Assembly: GCA_964637185.1 (NCBI GenBank)
Contig: CAZWVB010000008.1
Coordinates: 1 to 32,703 of the forward strand
Direction of reading: 5' to 3'
From: CAZSVP01 sp964637185
GTDB taxonomy: Bacteria > Patescibacteriota > Saccharimonadia > CAILAD01 > BJGX01
DNA: 32,703 nt
Under the pieces are notes generated by a model. It made no database searches. It saw only the letters and a list, made by a program, of their open reading frames with translations, and was not told the DNA's origin. The position numbers and the translations under genes were made by a program. This document shows positions 14,836 through 22,290 of this stretch, one piece after another. The stretch's first letter is position 1. Every line of letters starts with the position of its first letter.

Positions 14836-14864
14836 ATTGTATGATGCTCATGCTAGATCGTCAA
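14836..14864 (-). promoter_or_regulatory. Predicted pilin promoter (minus strand)
   Basis: Read on the minus strand, TTGACG (14864-14859) and TACAAT (14841-14836) are 17 bases apart. The pilin ATG (14828) lies 7 bases downstream and has no SD. This is the closest match to a consensus -35/-10 pair among the leaderless-type genes. Confidence 0.75.
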
Positions 14865-14894
14865 CGAAGTTGCAAAATTAATACTGCTACATGC

Positions 14895-14924
14895 TTGCGC
14901 AAGGCTCACCTGTGGATTTAGAAT
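14895..14924 (+). promoter_or_regulatory. Predicted promoter of the lamin-tail-domain gene
   Basis: TTGCGC (14895-14900) and TAGAAT (14919-14924) are 18 bases apart; ATG 14931 follows the -10 by 6 bases with no SD. It is arranged back to back with the pilin promoter. Confidence 0.5.
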
Positions 14925-14930
14925 TGTCGT

Positions 14931-16229
14931 ATGAAACGTGTTTGGTTTTTGTACGTATTAGTTCTTGTGCTGGTTGCTGTGATGTTACCATTGGTTACTA
15001 GGGCAGCTGCGGCCAGAGTATTGATAACAGAACTGCAAGTAGGCTCCACTGATTCCGCATCCGATGAGTTTGTGGAATTATACAATCCTAATGATACGGC
15101 TATTGATATATCTGGCTGGAATATGTACTACAAATCAGCTACTGGCAAAACCTGGACCAAAAAAGCCTCTATACCGGCTAATACAATACTAGGGCCAAAC
15201 CAATATTGGGTGATGTCTTCATCGCCTGGCGGTGATTCGAATCTCACTAGCGGCATGGCACAGTCAAGCGGCAATGTACAGTTGCGTGATACCGCCGGTG
15301 TGATGATAGATCAACTGGCGTGGGGCGAGGGCGATAGCCCACTCGGTACCTCTGTACCTTCTCCTGCGCTGGGTGAGATCATGTATCGGGAGTTTGACGT
15401 AGCTTCTGGGTTGTTTGTTGATACGCAAAATAACAACAACGATTACGGCTTTGCTACCAGTGCAACACCGCATGCAGCAACTATTATTGCATCAAATACT
15501 GACACAGATATATCCCCGACGAGCTATCCAAGTATTAGAATCAATGAGTTGTTGCCCAATCCAGCCAGTCCACTGTCTGACACAACCGATGAATTTATAG
15601 AACTGTTCAACCCAAATGGTGTAGCAGTAAATCTAAAAGGTTGGAGATTGCGCGATTCGGGTGGCGCGGTCTTTACGATTGGTGATATTTCAATACCTGC
15701 CAGTGGATATGCTACCTTCAAGAGTGGTGAGACAAAGCTTTCTCTCAACAATTCTGGCGATAGTATTGATCTAATAGCCCCCAATGGTGATGTTGTTGAT
15801 CAAAGTGAAGATTATGGTGAGGCCAAAGAAGGTTTGAGCTGGGGAATAGTTGGAGGTAGTTGGTCTTGGACAACAACACCAACGCCTAGCGGCGCTAATA
15901 GCGCAGCAGTCGTCGAAACATCCGATACTGTAACCGCAACTAGCTCCAAAACATCCAAAAAAGCCAAGGCAACAGCTGCTAAAGCCAAGTCCACAAAAGC
16001 CACTACTTCCAAGAAAGCCGCTGAAGCTAAGAAAACACCGGTTGGTAATATTACAGACAAGGCTACAGAAGCCAGTAAAAACTCTTCTTTCTGGGGCTGG
16101 TTGCTTGCTTTGGCTGGAATCGCTACCATAGGATATGGCATATATGAATACCGAATCGAAATCACCAACCTTTACCATCGATGTCGCGAGGCTATCATTG
16201 CTCGCCGAGCAAATCGCGGCGGCTTTTAG
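14931..16229 (+). CDS. Membrane-anchored protein with two lamin tail domains
   Basis: This 432-residue protein begins with a signal peptide (hydrophobic residues about 4-22, likely cleavage near TRA-AA). Two lamin tail domains follow: about 29-132 (VLITELQVGST, DEFVELYNPNDTAIDISGW) and about 202-330 (IRINELLPNPAS, DEFIELFNPNGVAVNLKGW). A Lys/Ala/Thr/Ser-rich linker (about 335-390) leads to a membrane helix (about 397-415) and a basic cytoplasmic tail. Bacterial lamin tail domains are typically extracellular and found on secreted nucleases or surface proteins; no nuclease is visible here, so an adhesion or scaffold role is inferred. Its last 95 bases overlap tsaE in another frame. Confidence 0.85.
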   Translation: MKRVWFLYVLVLVLVAVMLPLVTRAAAARVLITELQVGSTDSASDEFVELYNPNDTAIDISGWNMYYKSATGKTWTKKASIPANTILGPNQYWVMSSSPGGDSNLTSGMAQSSGNVQLRDTAGVMIDQLAWGEGDSPLGTSVPSPALGEIMYREFDVASGLFVDTQNNNNDYGFATSATPHAATIIASNTDTDISPTSYPSIRINELLPNPASPLSDTTDEFIELFNPNGVAVNLKGWRLRDSGGAVFTIGDISIPASGYATFKSGETKLSLNNSGDSIDLIAPNGDVVDQSEDYGEAKEGLSWGIVGGSWSWTTTPTPSGANSAAVVETSDTVTATSSKTSKKAKATAAKAKSTKATTSKKAAEAKKTPVGNITDKATEASKNSSFWGWLLALAGIATIGYGIYEYRIEITNLYHRCREAIIARRANRGGF

Positions 16230-16635
16230 TACTCGAGAAAATCCTGGCGCTGTTCTTGTCGAGCTAGTAGGTGATATGGGTGGTGGCAAGACGGCCTTTG
16301 TCAAAGCCATGGCCAAGGCACTTGGTATAGAAGCTACTATCACTTCGCCGACTTTTACGATTCATCAGCGCTATAATATACCAGATAGTGATGGGTATCT
16401 AGAGCACTTCGATCTCTATAGGCTCGACAATGACGATATTGTACTCAATGAAGTCCAAGACGCATTGAGCAACCCCCACTCAATTATTTGCATCGAATGG
16501 GGACAGCACTTCGTAGCTCTTTCAGATCTTGGCCGGCTTACTATCAAATTTGAGTACGTCGATGATGCTCATCGAAAAGTTACTTTGGCGAGTCATGGCA
16601 GCTATTATCAAAAGCTGTTGGAGACCATCCAATGA
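16135..16635 (+). CDS. tsaE: tRNA t6A biosynthesis ATPase TsaE
   Basis: TsaE is the ATPase of the TsaBDE complex that makes N6-threonylcarbamoyl-adenosine at tRNA position 37. The protein shows Walker A in ELVGDMGGGKTAFVKAMAK, the following TSPTFTIHQRY switch region, FDLYRLDNDD and IICIEWGQ, as expected. Length is 166 residues from ATG 16135, or 163 from ATG 16144, which has AGGA 10 bases upstream. The family's first helix (here ARLSLLAEQIAAAF) is encoded inside the 3' end of the lamin-tail-domain gene, so the roughly 90-base out-of-frame overlap is real. It couples to tsaB by ATGA. tsaD is not in the window. Confidence 0.93.
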   Translation: MAYMNTESKSPTFTIDVARLSLLAEQIAAAFSTRENPGAVLVELVGDMGGGKTAFVKAMAKALGIEATITSPTFTIHQRYNIPDSDGYLEHFDLYRLDNDDIVLNEVQDALSNPHSIICIEWGQHFVALSDLGRLTIKFEYVDDAHRKVTLASHGSYYQKLLETIQ

Positions 16636-17027
16636 TACTTGCTATTCGTAGCGACCAAGCTCAGGCTGAGTTGTATTTGCTTGATGCTGGGGCCAAACAG
16701 TTAGCAAAAAAAGTCTGGCAGGCTGATCGCGAACTTGCCAAGACTCTGCTGCACCATATCGAACTACTTTGCGAGCAGGCCAATGGCAAACTATCCGATA
16801 TTACCGGCACTATCGTATTTAGTGGCGAGGGCTCGTTTACTGGTCTTCGTATCGGCGCAACTGTAGCCAACGCCTTGGCCTATAGCTACCAAGTACCAGT
16901 AGCTACTGGCAAAGGTAGCGATTGGATAGCTCAAGGCTTGGAACAGCTCAAGACTGCCAAAGTAGGTGACTATGTGGTACCCAAATACGACCGAGCGCCA
17001 AATATAACCAAGCCTAAGTCAGCTTGA
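16632..17027 (+). CDS. tsaB: Compact TsaB, second lobe missing
   Basis: TsaB is the partner that, with TsaD and TsaE, installs t6A. This 131-residue protein has the N-terminal ASKHA lobe (MILAIRSDQAQAELYLLD), a central helix (LLHHIELLCEQANGKLSDIT) and the hallmark FSGEGSFTGLRIGATVANAL, in which the usual GPGSFTGLR reads GEGSFTGLR. After about residue 105 it jumps to VPKYDRAP, resembling the C-terminal strand of full-length TsaB. Typical TsaB is about 220-230 residues, so the second lobe is absent. The DNA after the stop holds no coding remnant, so this is a short form and not a frameshift. ATG 16632 overlaps the tsaE stop. Confidence 0.85.
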   Translation: MILAIRSDQAQAELYLLDAGAKQLAKKVWQADRELAKTLLHHIELLCEQANGKLSDITGTIVFSGEGSFTGLRIGATVANALAYSYQVPVATGKGSDWIAQGLEQLKTAKVGDYVVPKYDRAPNITKPKSA

Positions 17028-17058
17028 CTCTACAGATAAAAAGGCCAATAATATAGCC

Positions 17059-17098
17059 AAGCACATGGTGTATTTGGTGCTTTTACTATTTTGCTTTT
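17059..17098 (+). terminator. Possible terminator after tsaB
   Basis: AAGCAC (17059-17064) pairs with GTGCTT (17077-17082) and is followed by an interrupted T-rich run. The loop is long (12 bases) and the stem short, so confidence is moderate. It separates tsaEB from rny. Confidence 0.45.
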
Positions 17099-17177
17099 GT
17101 TACTAATAACCAAACCAAGCTACAGATAATTCGAGTAATTTTTTGATGTAGCTGCATATTAGAAAGGGAAGAGCTTT

Positions 17178-18695
17178 ATGCTACCAGTATTTGTACTAAT
17201 CGCCTTAGCCGTTGGTGGGGCAGCTGGCTTTGGCGTACAAAAAGTCGTCAACAAACAAAAACTAACTGATGCTGATGCCAAGGCCAAAAAACTTTTGGAC
17301 GAGGCTCGTGACAATGCCAAACAAATTGAGCTGGAGGCCAAAGACAAAGCTATCGCGATTGCCGATGAAGCCAAGGCCGAGGAGCGCGATCGTCGTACCA
17401 AACTTGATGCGCTAGAAAAGCGTGTAGCTGATCGCGAGACCTTGCTCGATAGCAAACTTGAGCAGCTCGAAGCACGTAGTGCCAAGCTCAATGCCGATGA
17501 GAAAGAGATCAGCGCTATCAAAGACGAATTGCGTGCTATTAGAGTCAAACAAGAAGAAAATCTTGAGAAGATTGCCAAACTCAATAAGAAACAAGCCGAG
17601 GAAAAGCTTTATGAAATGACCGAGCGCGACCTCAAGCACGACTTGGCGGAGTATATCGAGAAGCGCAAACGCGAGGCCAGTGAGAATGCTGACGACATCG
17701 CCAAAGAAATCATGGCTGAGGCGATGGAGCGCATGGCTACCCCGACTGCTACTGAGCGGCCTATTAGTACAGTCAAGATTCCCGACGACGAAGCCAAAGG
17801 TCGCATTATAGGCAAGGAAGGTCGCAATATCCAAACCATCGAAAGACTCACTGGTGTAGATGTGATTATCGACGAATCCCCGGGCGTAATTACGCTTTCG
17901 GGCTTTGACCCCATTCGCCGTCAAGTAGCTCGTCGTACCATTGAGACACTGGTATCGGATGGTCGTATCCATCCTGCCCGTATAGAGGAAGTAGTACAGA
18001 AGGTACAAAAGGAAATCGATCAAGAGATCAAGCGCGCTGGTGAAGAGGCCGCTCGTGATGCCAAAGTACCTGGTCTGCCCCCTGAGATTATCAAGACTAT
18101 GGGCGCACTGAAATTCCGTACCAGCTATAGCCAAAATGTACTCTATCACTCAGTCGAGATGAGCCACCTAGCCGCCATGATAGCAGATGAGATTGGTGCC
18201 GATGTGCAGATCAGTCGTACCGCGGCATTTTTGCACGACCTTGGCAAGGCTGTCAGCCATGAAGTAGAGGGCAAACATCATCACATCACAGGTGACTTAA
18301 TGCGCAAGGCTGGCTTTGACGAAGCGACTACACATGCCGCCGAAGCACACCACGATGACATCGAAGCCACTACACCGGAGGCCCTTATAGTGCGCGTAGT
18401 CGATGCCCTGAGTGCTGGTCGTCCAGGTGCCCGCGGTGACACACTTGAGAATTATGTCAAGCGCATGCAAGACCTTGAAAATGTAGCCAATGCCTTTGAG
18501 GGTATCAACAAAAGCTATGCCGTAAGTGCGGGGCGTGAGATCCGTGTGTTTGTGAAGCCCGAGCAGATTGATGACCTTAGTGCTATCAAGCTAGCACGCG
18601 ACGTGGCTACCAAGATCGAGGCTACATTGAAATATCCAGGTACTATCAAAGTAAACGTAATCCGCGAGACCCGTGCCGAAGAATACGCCAAATGA
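17178..18695 (+). CDS. rny: Ribonuclease Y
   Basis: RNase Y is a membrane-bound endoribonuclease that initiates mRNA decay. The 505-residue protein has an N-terminal membrane helix (LPVFVLIALAVGGAAGFGV), a long charged coiled coil (about 30-185), a KH domain with GRIIGKEGRNIQTIE (GKEG loop 212-215), and an HD domain with the metal-binding FLHDLGK (H353, D354) and AAEAHHDDIEA. The C terminus REIRVFVKPEQIDD is typical. The SD AAGGGAAG precedes ATG 17178. The stop overlaps the next start. ymdB, its classical neighbour in Bacillus, is downstream in the same gene run. Confidence 0.97.
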   Translation: MLPVFVLIALAVGGAAGFGVQKVVNKQKLTDADAKAKKLLDEARDNAKQIELEAKDKAIAIADEAKAEERDRRTKLDALEKRVADRETLLDSKLEQLEARSAKLNADEKEISAIKDELRAIRVKQEENLEKIAKLNKKQAEEKLYEMTERDLKHDLAEYIEKRKREASENADDIAKEIMAEAMERMATPTATERPISTVKIPDDEAKGRIIGKEGRNIQTIERLTGVDVIIDESPGVITLSGFDPIRRQVARRTIETLVSDGRIHPARIEEVVQKVQKEIDQEIKRAGEEAARDAKVPGLPPEIIKTMGALKFRTSYSQNVLYHSVEMSHLAAMIADEIGADVQISRTAAFLHDLGKAVSHEVEGKHHHITGDLMRKAGFDEATTHAAEAHHDDIEATTPEALIVRVVDALSAGRPGARGDTLENYVKRMQDLENVANAFEGINKSYAVSAGREIRVFVKPEQIDDLSAIKLARDVATKIEATLKYPGTIKVNVIRETRAEEYAK

Positions 18696-19249
18696 TCGAA
18701 CTTGTATTTGAAGCTCACGGCACAACGCTCGACAACGAAGCTCACAAAGCCTCGGGTTGGCATGATGTAGAGCTTTCGCCACTTGGCATGAAACAGTCTG
18801 GTGAGATGGGGGATCGATACAAAGATGATCACTTTGATGCTATCTTTACTTCCGATTTACAACGCGCTGAGATGTCGGCAAGGATTGGATTCGTGCACAA
18901 AGACTGGCCGATTATCACCGACAAGCGCTTGCGCGAATGTGACTACGGTGATCTTACACAACATCCGAGTGAAGAAGTCGATGCAGAGAAAGTCAAAAGG
19001 ATAAAGGAGCCATTCCCCAATGGCGAGAGCTATGAGCAAGCTGGTGAACGAGTCAAAAGTTTTTTGGAAGAATTATTGAAAGATTATGATGGTAAGAGGG
19101 TCATGGTGATTGGCCACCGCGCTACACAGTTTGGCATTGAGCATTGGGTGAACGGCAAGAGTTACGAAGAGCTTACTACCACACCATTCAAATGGCAGCC
19201 TGGCTGGACTTATAAGTTTGATAAGCTGGTAGATCATGGCAACGATTGA
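18692..19249 (+). CDS. Histidine phosphatase superfamily protein
   Basis: This 185-residue protein has the phosphoglycerate-mutase-like fold. The catalytic His is H9 in FEAHGTTLDN; the fold continues with HDVELSPLGMKQ, FTSDLQRAEMSARI, LRECDYGDLTQ, and the second His in VMVIGHRATQF. The usual RHG reads AHG, so the first phosphate-binding arginine is absent, as in a subfamily with xxH motifs. Substrate unknown; sugar-phosphate, nucleotide or protein phosphatases are all possible. It overlaps rny by 4 bases (ATGA) and csaA by 14 bases. Confidence 0.85.
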   Translation: MIELVFEAHGTTLDNEAHKASGWHDVELSPLGMKQSGEMGDRYKDDHFDAIFTSDLQRAEMSARIGFVHKDWPIITDKRLRECDYGDLTQHPSEEVDAEKVKRIKEPFPNGESYEQAGERVKSFLEELLKDYDGKRVMVIGHRATQFGIEHWVNGKSYEELTTTPFKWQPGWTYKFDKLVDHGND

Positions 19250-19568
19250 AGATTTTGAAAAAATTGACATTCGAGTCGGCAAGGTTGTGAGGGTCGAAGA
19301 CTTTCCGGAGGCTCGCAAGCCCAGCTACAAGCTCCAAATAGATTTTGGCAAAGAGCTTGGTATCAAGAAATCCTGTGCTCAATTACCACAAAACTACAGC
19401 AAAGAAGAGCTAGAAGGCAAGCTAATCGCCGCAGTGGTAAATTTCCCGCCCCGCCAAATCGGACCGGCAGTAAGTGAGGTGCTGACACTTGGCTTTCCCG
19501 ATGATGATGGCAACGCGGTAATAATAACACCAACCAAAGATGTGCCTTTGGGCGAAAGGTTGTTTTAA
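19236..19568 (+). CDS. csaA: tRNA-binding protein CsaA
   Basis: CsaA is a small dimeric OB-fold protein with a tRNA-binding domain, proposed to have chaperone or secretion-related activity in Bacillus. The 110-residue sequence shows FEKIDIRVGKVVRVEDFPEA, YKLQIDFG, SCAQLPQNYS, VVNFPPRQIGP, SEVLTLGFPD and VPLGERLF, the full family pattern. Its start is nested in the last 14 bases of the phosphatase gene and its stop overlaps the next ATG by one base (TAATG), so translation is probably coupled. Length is normal. Confidence 0.95.
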   Translation: MATIEDFEKIDIRVGKVVRVEDFPEARKPSYKLQIDFGKELGIKKSCAQLPQNYSKEELEGKLIAAVVNFPPRQIGPAVSEVLTLGFPDDDGNAVIITPTKDVPLGERLF

Positions 19569-20212
19569 TGAAGCTCCTACTAACATCGGATGGCCCGACG
19601 ACTCAGCCAATCCAAGAAGCACTGTCAGAGCTGGCTGGCAAACCATTTGGAGCACTCAAATTTGTGTGCATTACCACTGCAATCAATCGTGATGGTGGGG
19701 ACAAGACCAAGAAGATCAAAAGAATAGCAGGTCTCCACGCTCTAGGTTTCGCACAATTCGATTTGGTCGATGTAGCGGCAATTGAAAGGCAGTATTGGCT
19801 ACCCAGGCTTGAGGACTCGGATGTTATCTTTGTATTGGGCGGTAATACTTACTATTTACTCGACGAAGTACGAAAGTCTGGCCTGGCCAATGAATTACCA
19901 AAGCTATTAGAGACAAGAGTTTATGTCGGTGATAGTGCCGGTAGTATACTTGTGACTCCATCGATTGATGTGGCAGAGATTGATGATGGCGATGAGAATA
20001 TTGTAGGTATAAAAGACACATCTGGCCTCGGACTGGTAGAATTTGAAGTCTCACCACACACGCCCGAAGATGTTTCGCTCAAGGCCAACGAGGATTACTC
20101 CAAAACAATTGATAATAAGCTCGTAGCCTACGACAACAACATGGCTATCAAAGTCGACAATAACAAAATTGAAATGGTGGGTGATGGAAAGTATTGGGAG
20201 TACAACAAATGA
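19568..20212 (+). CDS. Peptidase E-like (S51) / class I glutamine-amidotransferase-like protein
   Basis: This 214-residue protein matches the S51 dipeptidase family: MKLLLTSDGPTTQPIQEAL, FVLGGNTYYLLDEVRKSG and the nucleophile elbow VYVGDSAGSILV with the catalytic serine in GDSAG. Family members cleave Asp-X dipeptides or related acidic substrates in the cytoplasm; a His partner may be the one in EVSPHTPED. It begins in the stop codon of csaA and ends in an ATGA overlap with the next gene, inside a six-gene run. Specificity cannot be told from the sequence. Confidence 0.85.
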   Translation: MKLLLTSDGPTTQPIQEALSELAGKPFGALKFVCITTAINRDGGDKTKKIKRIAGLHALGFAQFDLVDVAAIERQYWLPRLEDSDVIFVLGGNTYYLLDEVRKSGLANELPKLLETRVYVGDSAGSILVTPSIDVAEIDDGDENIVGIKDTSGLGLVEFEVSPHTPEDVSLKANEDYSKTIDNKLVAYDNNMAIKVDNNKIEMVGDGKYWEYNK

Positions 20213-21093
20213 AAACTGAATATGTTTGGACACAAGATGATTTGCGTCTGATGGGTGTACACTTCCAAGGCAATGATATTTGTGTACTTTCAATTCATGG
20301 AATGGCTGGCAACATTATTGAAAACTATTACGCCAATGTTTTAGGAGATAGGCTAGCGATGGAAGACTACGGTTTTATTTACGCCCACAATCGCGGTCAT
20401 AGCCATATTAACGACTTGGCAGCCAAACCCATAAAAGACGATAATGGTTTTACATACAAACGCTATGGTGCAACTTATGAATTGTTCTCCGAGAGCGAAA
20501 TAGATTTAAAGGCTTGGGTAAACAAATGCATGGAGCTTGGCTACAAAAAGATTATCTTGCTAGGCCACAGCTTGGGCTGCAACAAAATTGTTTACTATCT
20601 TTCACAAAACGACCCACAAGGAGTAGTAGGAATAGTCTTTGCTTCCCCGCCGGACCTTGTTGGGATGGTAGAAACGAACAACTATCAGCCAAATCACACT
20701 CAACAATTACAAGAGGCCAAAGATCTAGTATCTCAGGGCAAGCCAAATGAATTGATAAATGGAAATCTTTGGGACTGGGAGGATAAAAGCGCAGCCAGCT
20801 ACTTAAGCTTGTTTAGTGGTAACAATGAAGCCGACAACTTGCCAGTAAGTAGAAACCCCGAACATTGGGAACAGCTAGAAAAGATAAAGCAGCCAATATT
20901 GGCTATAATGGGTGAGTTCGACGACATTAAGATTCGAGACCTTCACGAAGATATGGAGCTTATTAAGTCTAAAGCACTTAATTGCCCAGACTATCAAATC
21001 GAATTTATCTCAGGTGCTAATCACAATTATGAAAATCGCGAGAATGAACTTGCACAGAGAATTATAAAATGGTTAGAAGGTAATAACAAATGA
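20209..21093 (+). CDS. Alpha/beta hydrolase
   Basis: This 294-residue protein has the alpha/beta-hydrolase fold: ICVLSIHGMAGN before the oxyanion region, the nucleophile motif ILLGHSLGCNKIVYYLS, ILAIMGEFDDI for the acidic residue and SGANHNYENREN for the catalytic histidine, so the triad is complete. It is soluble and most like small serine hydrolases or esterases acting on unknown ligands. ATG 20209 is chosen because it overlaps the previous stop (ATGA); an in-frame TTG at 20194 would lie deeper inside the upstream gene. Its stop overlaps ymdB in the same way. The codon use is somewhat AT-richer than in ymdB. Confidence 0.85.
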   Translation: MKTEYVWTQDDLRLMGVHFQGNDICVLSIHGMAGNIIENYYANVLGDRLAMEDYGFIYAHNRGHSHINDLAAKPIKDDNGFTYKRYGATYELFSESEIDLKAWVNKCMELGYKKIILLGHSLGCNKIVYYLSQNDPQGVVGIVFASPPDLVGMVETNNYQPNHTQQLQEAKDLVSQGKPNELINGNLWDWEDKSAASYLSLFSGNNEADNLPVSRNPEHWEQLEKIKQPILAIMGEFDDIKIRDLHEDMELIKSKALNCPDYQIEFISGANHNYENRENELAQRIIKWLEGNNK

Positions 21094-21884
21094 AGATCTT
21101 ATACATTGGCGACATTGTGGCTCGCATCGGTCGCCGTGCGGTGCAGCAAGTGCTGCCGGAGTTAAGAAACGAGAAGCAAATTGATTTTGTAATAGCCCAG
21201 AGCGAGAACATCAGCACCGGCAATGGGCTCACGATCACCGCAATCAACGAAATGCGCGAGGCCGGTGTGGACTTCTTCACCGGTGGCAATCACAGCTTCC
21301 GCAAGAAAGATTTCGATCAATATTTCAACGATCCGAATATGCCGGTGATCCGCCCGGCCAATTACCCCAGCGACAAAACCCCAGGTCGCGGCTGGGCCAT
21401 AGCCAGCACGCCATTTGGCAAAGTATTGATGATCAATGCAATGGGACAAGTCTTCAATGGCCCAGAGTTTGACCATCCGCTCAAGACCATCGATGCAATA
21501 CTTGAGCAAACCGCGCATGAGAAGCTAGCTGCTACTATCATCGACTTTCATGCCGATCTTAGCTCCGAAAAAGTAGCGATCGGTCACTACTACGATGGCA
21601 GGGTGACTGCTGTGATAGGCAGTCACACTCATGTCAGCACGGCCGATGCTCGTGTGCTGCCGGGCGGCACTGCTCATATCACCGATACCGGCATGACCGG
21701 GCCAGTTGATTCGGTACTAGGAGTCAAGAAAGAGATAATTATTGAGCTGTGGCGGACCCAGCTACCACAGAAGTTTGATTGGCCCACTTCTGGCGCAGTG
21801 CAATTTAGCAGCGTGCTTATCGATGTCGATGGTGAGGGCAAGGCGCGCAGCATCGAGCAAATACTCAAGACTGTAGTAGTATAA
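21090..21884 (+). CDS. ymdB: YmdB-type metallophosphoesterase
   Basis: This 264-residue protein fits the TIGR00282/YmdB family of dimetal phosphodiesterases acting on 2',3'-cyclic nucleotides. Metal-binding motifs are visible in order: YIGDIVARIGRRAV (Asp), AQSENIS (Glu, Asn), FTGGNHSFRKKD (Asn, His), IDFHADLSSEK (His) and GSHTHVSTADA (His-x-His). In Bacillus ymdB sits beside rny, and both affect RNA and biofilm behaviour; here rny is in the same run of overlapping genes, which supports the assignment. It overlaps the hydrolase stop by ATGA. Confidence 0.95.
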   Translation: MKILYIGDIVARIGRRAVQQVLPELRNEKQIDFVIAQSENISTGNGLTITAINEMREAGVDFFTGGNHSFRKKDFDQYFNDPNMPVIRPANYPSDKTPGRGWAIASTPFGKVLMINAMGQVFNGPEFDHPLKTIDAILEQTAHEKLAATIIDFHADLSSEKVAIGHYYDGRVTAVIGSHTHVSTADARVLPGGTAHITDTGMTGPVDSVLGVKKEIIIELWRTQLPQKFDWPTSGAVQFSSVLIDVDGEGKARSIEQILKTVVV

Positions 21885-21888
21885 ATAT

Positions 21889-22161
21889 ATGACCAAGAAA
21901 GAATTGATTGCTGAGCTGGCTGAAGAAATGCATATGACACGCGCCCATGCCGAGCGGGTGCTCAACAAGACGCTGGCCATAATTCAGGCCGAGGTCAAAT
22001 CCGGACACAATGTGAAGATCAGTGGCTTCGGTACATTTTATCGAGGTAGCAAGGCTGCTACCCAGGCTGCTCATCCCCGCAGTGGCAAAAAAATTGATAT
22101 ACCGCAGCAAGTAATGCCGAAGTTTCGGGCTGGTACTAAGTTCAAGCGTCTCGTCAAGTAA
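21889..22161 (+). CDS. HU family DNA-binding protein
   Basis: This 90-residue protein is a histone-like HU/IHF subunit: MTKKELIAELAEEMHMTRAH, VKISGFGTFYRGSKAA (the GFGTF turn), and a basic DNA-binding arm with PRSGKKIDIP. The usual ARxGRNPxTGE arm is altered (TQAAHPRSGKKI), and the conserved proline that intercalates DNA sits in the IDIP segment. HU compacts and bends DNA as a dimer. The gene starts 4 bases after the ymdB stop; no clear SD is visible. The next 129 bases hold no gene. Confidence 0.93.
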   Translation: MTKKELIAELAEEMHMTRAHAERVLNKTLAIIQAEVKSGHNVKISGFGTFYRGSKAATQAAHPRSGKKIDIPQQVMPKFRAGTKFKRLVK

Positions 22162-22252
22162 GAGAAAAAATATCATCTCCAAGCACCGCGTAGGTATTTG
22201 TAATTCCCAATCTTGCCTTGATCTTGTTTGTGATATTTACTCTTGTTGAAGC

Positions 22253-22282
22253 TTGATACTTATGCTTTGATACTTGATACTT
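22253..22282 (+). repeat. Three copies of TTGATACTT upstream of mgtE
   Basis: The nonamer TTGATACTT occurs at 22253-22261, 22267-22275 and 22274-22282, so copies are spaced by 14 and 7 bases, just before the mgtE start at 22291. It could be a regulator-binding array or overlapping promoter-like sequence (GATACT at 22276-22281 sits 9 bases before the ATG). Confidence 0.55.
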
Positions 22283-22290
22283 AGTATATT

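Noticed and set aside
15771..16343. Antisense frame of 190 codons opposite the lamin-tail/tsaE overlap
   Set aside because: It is rich in Ser, Cys and Phe from reading Lys/Ala codons backwards; both sense genes have clear domains.
17412..18149. Antisense frame of 245 codons opposite rny
   Set aside because: RNase Y KH and HD motifs are on the plus strand; the antisense product is hydrophobic noise with no start signal.
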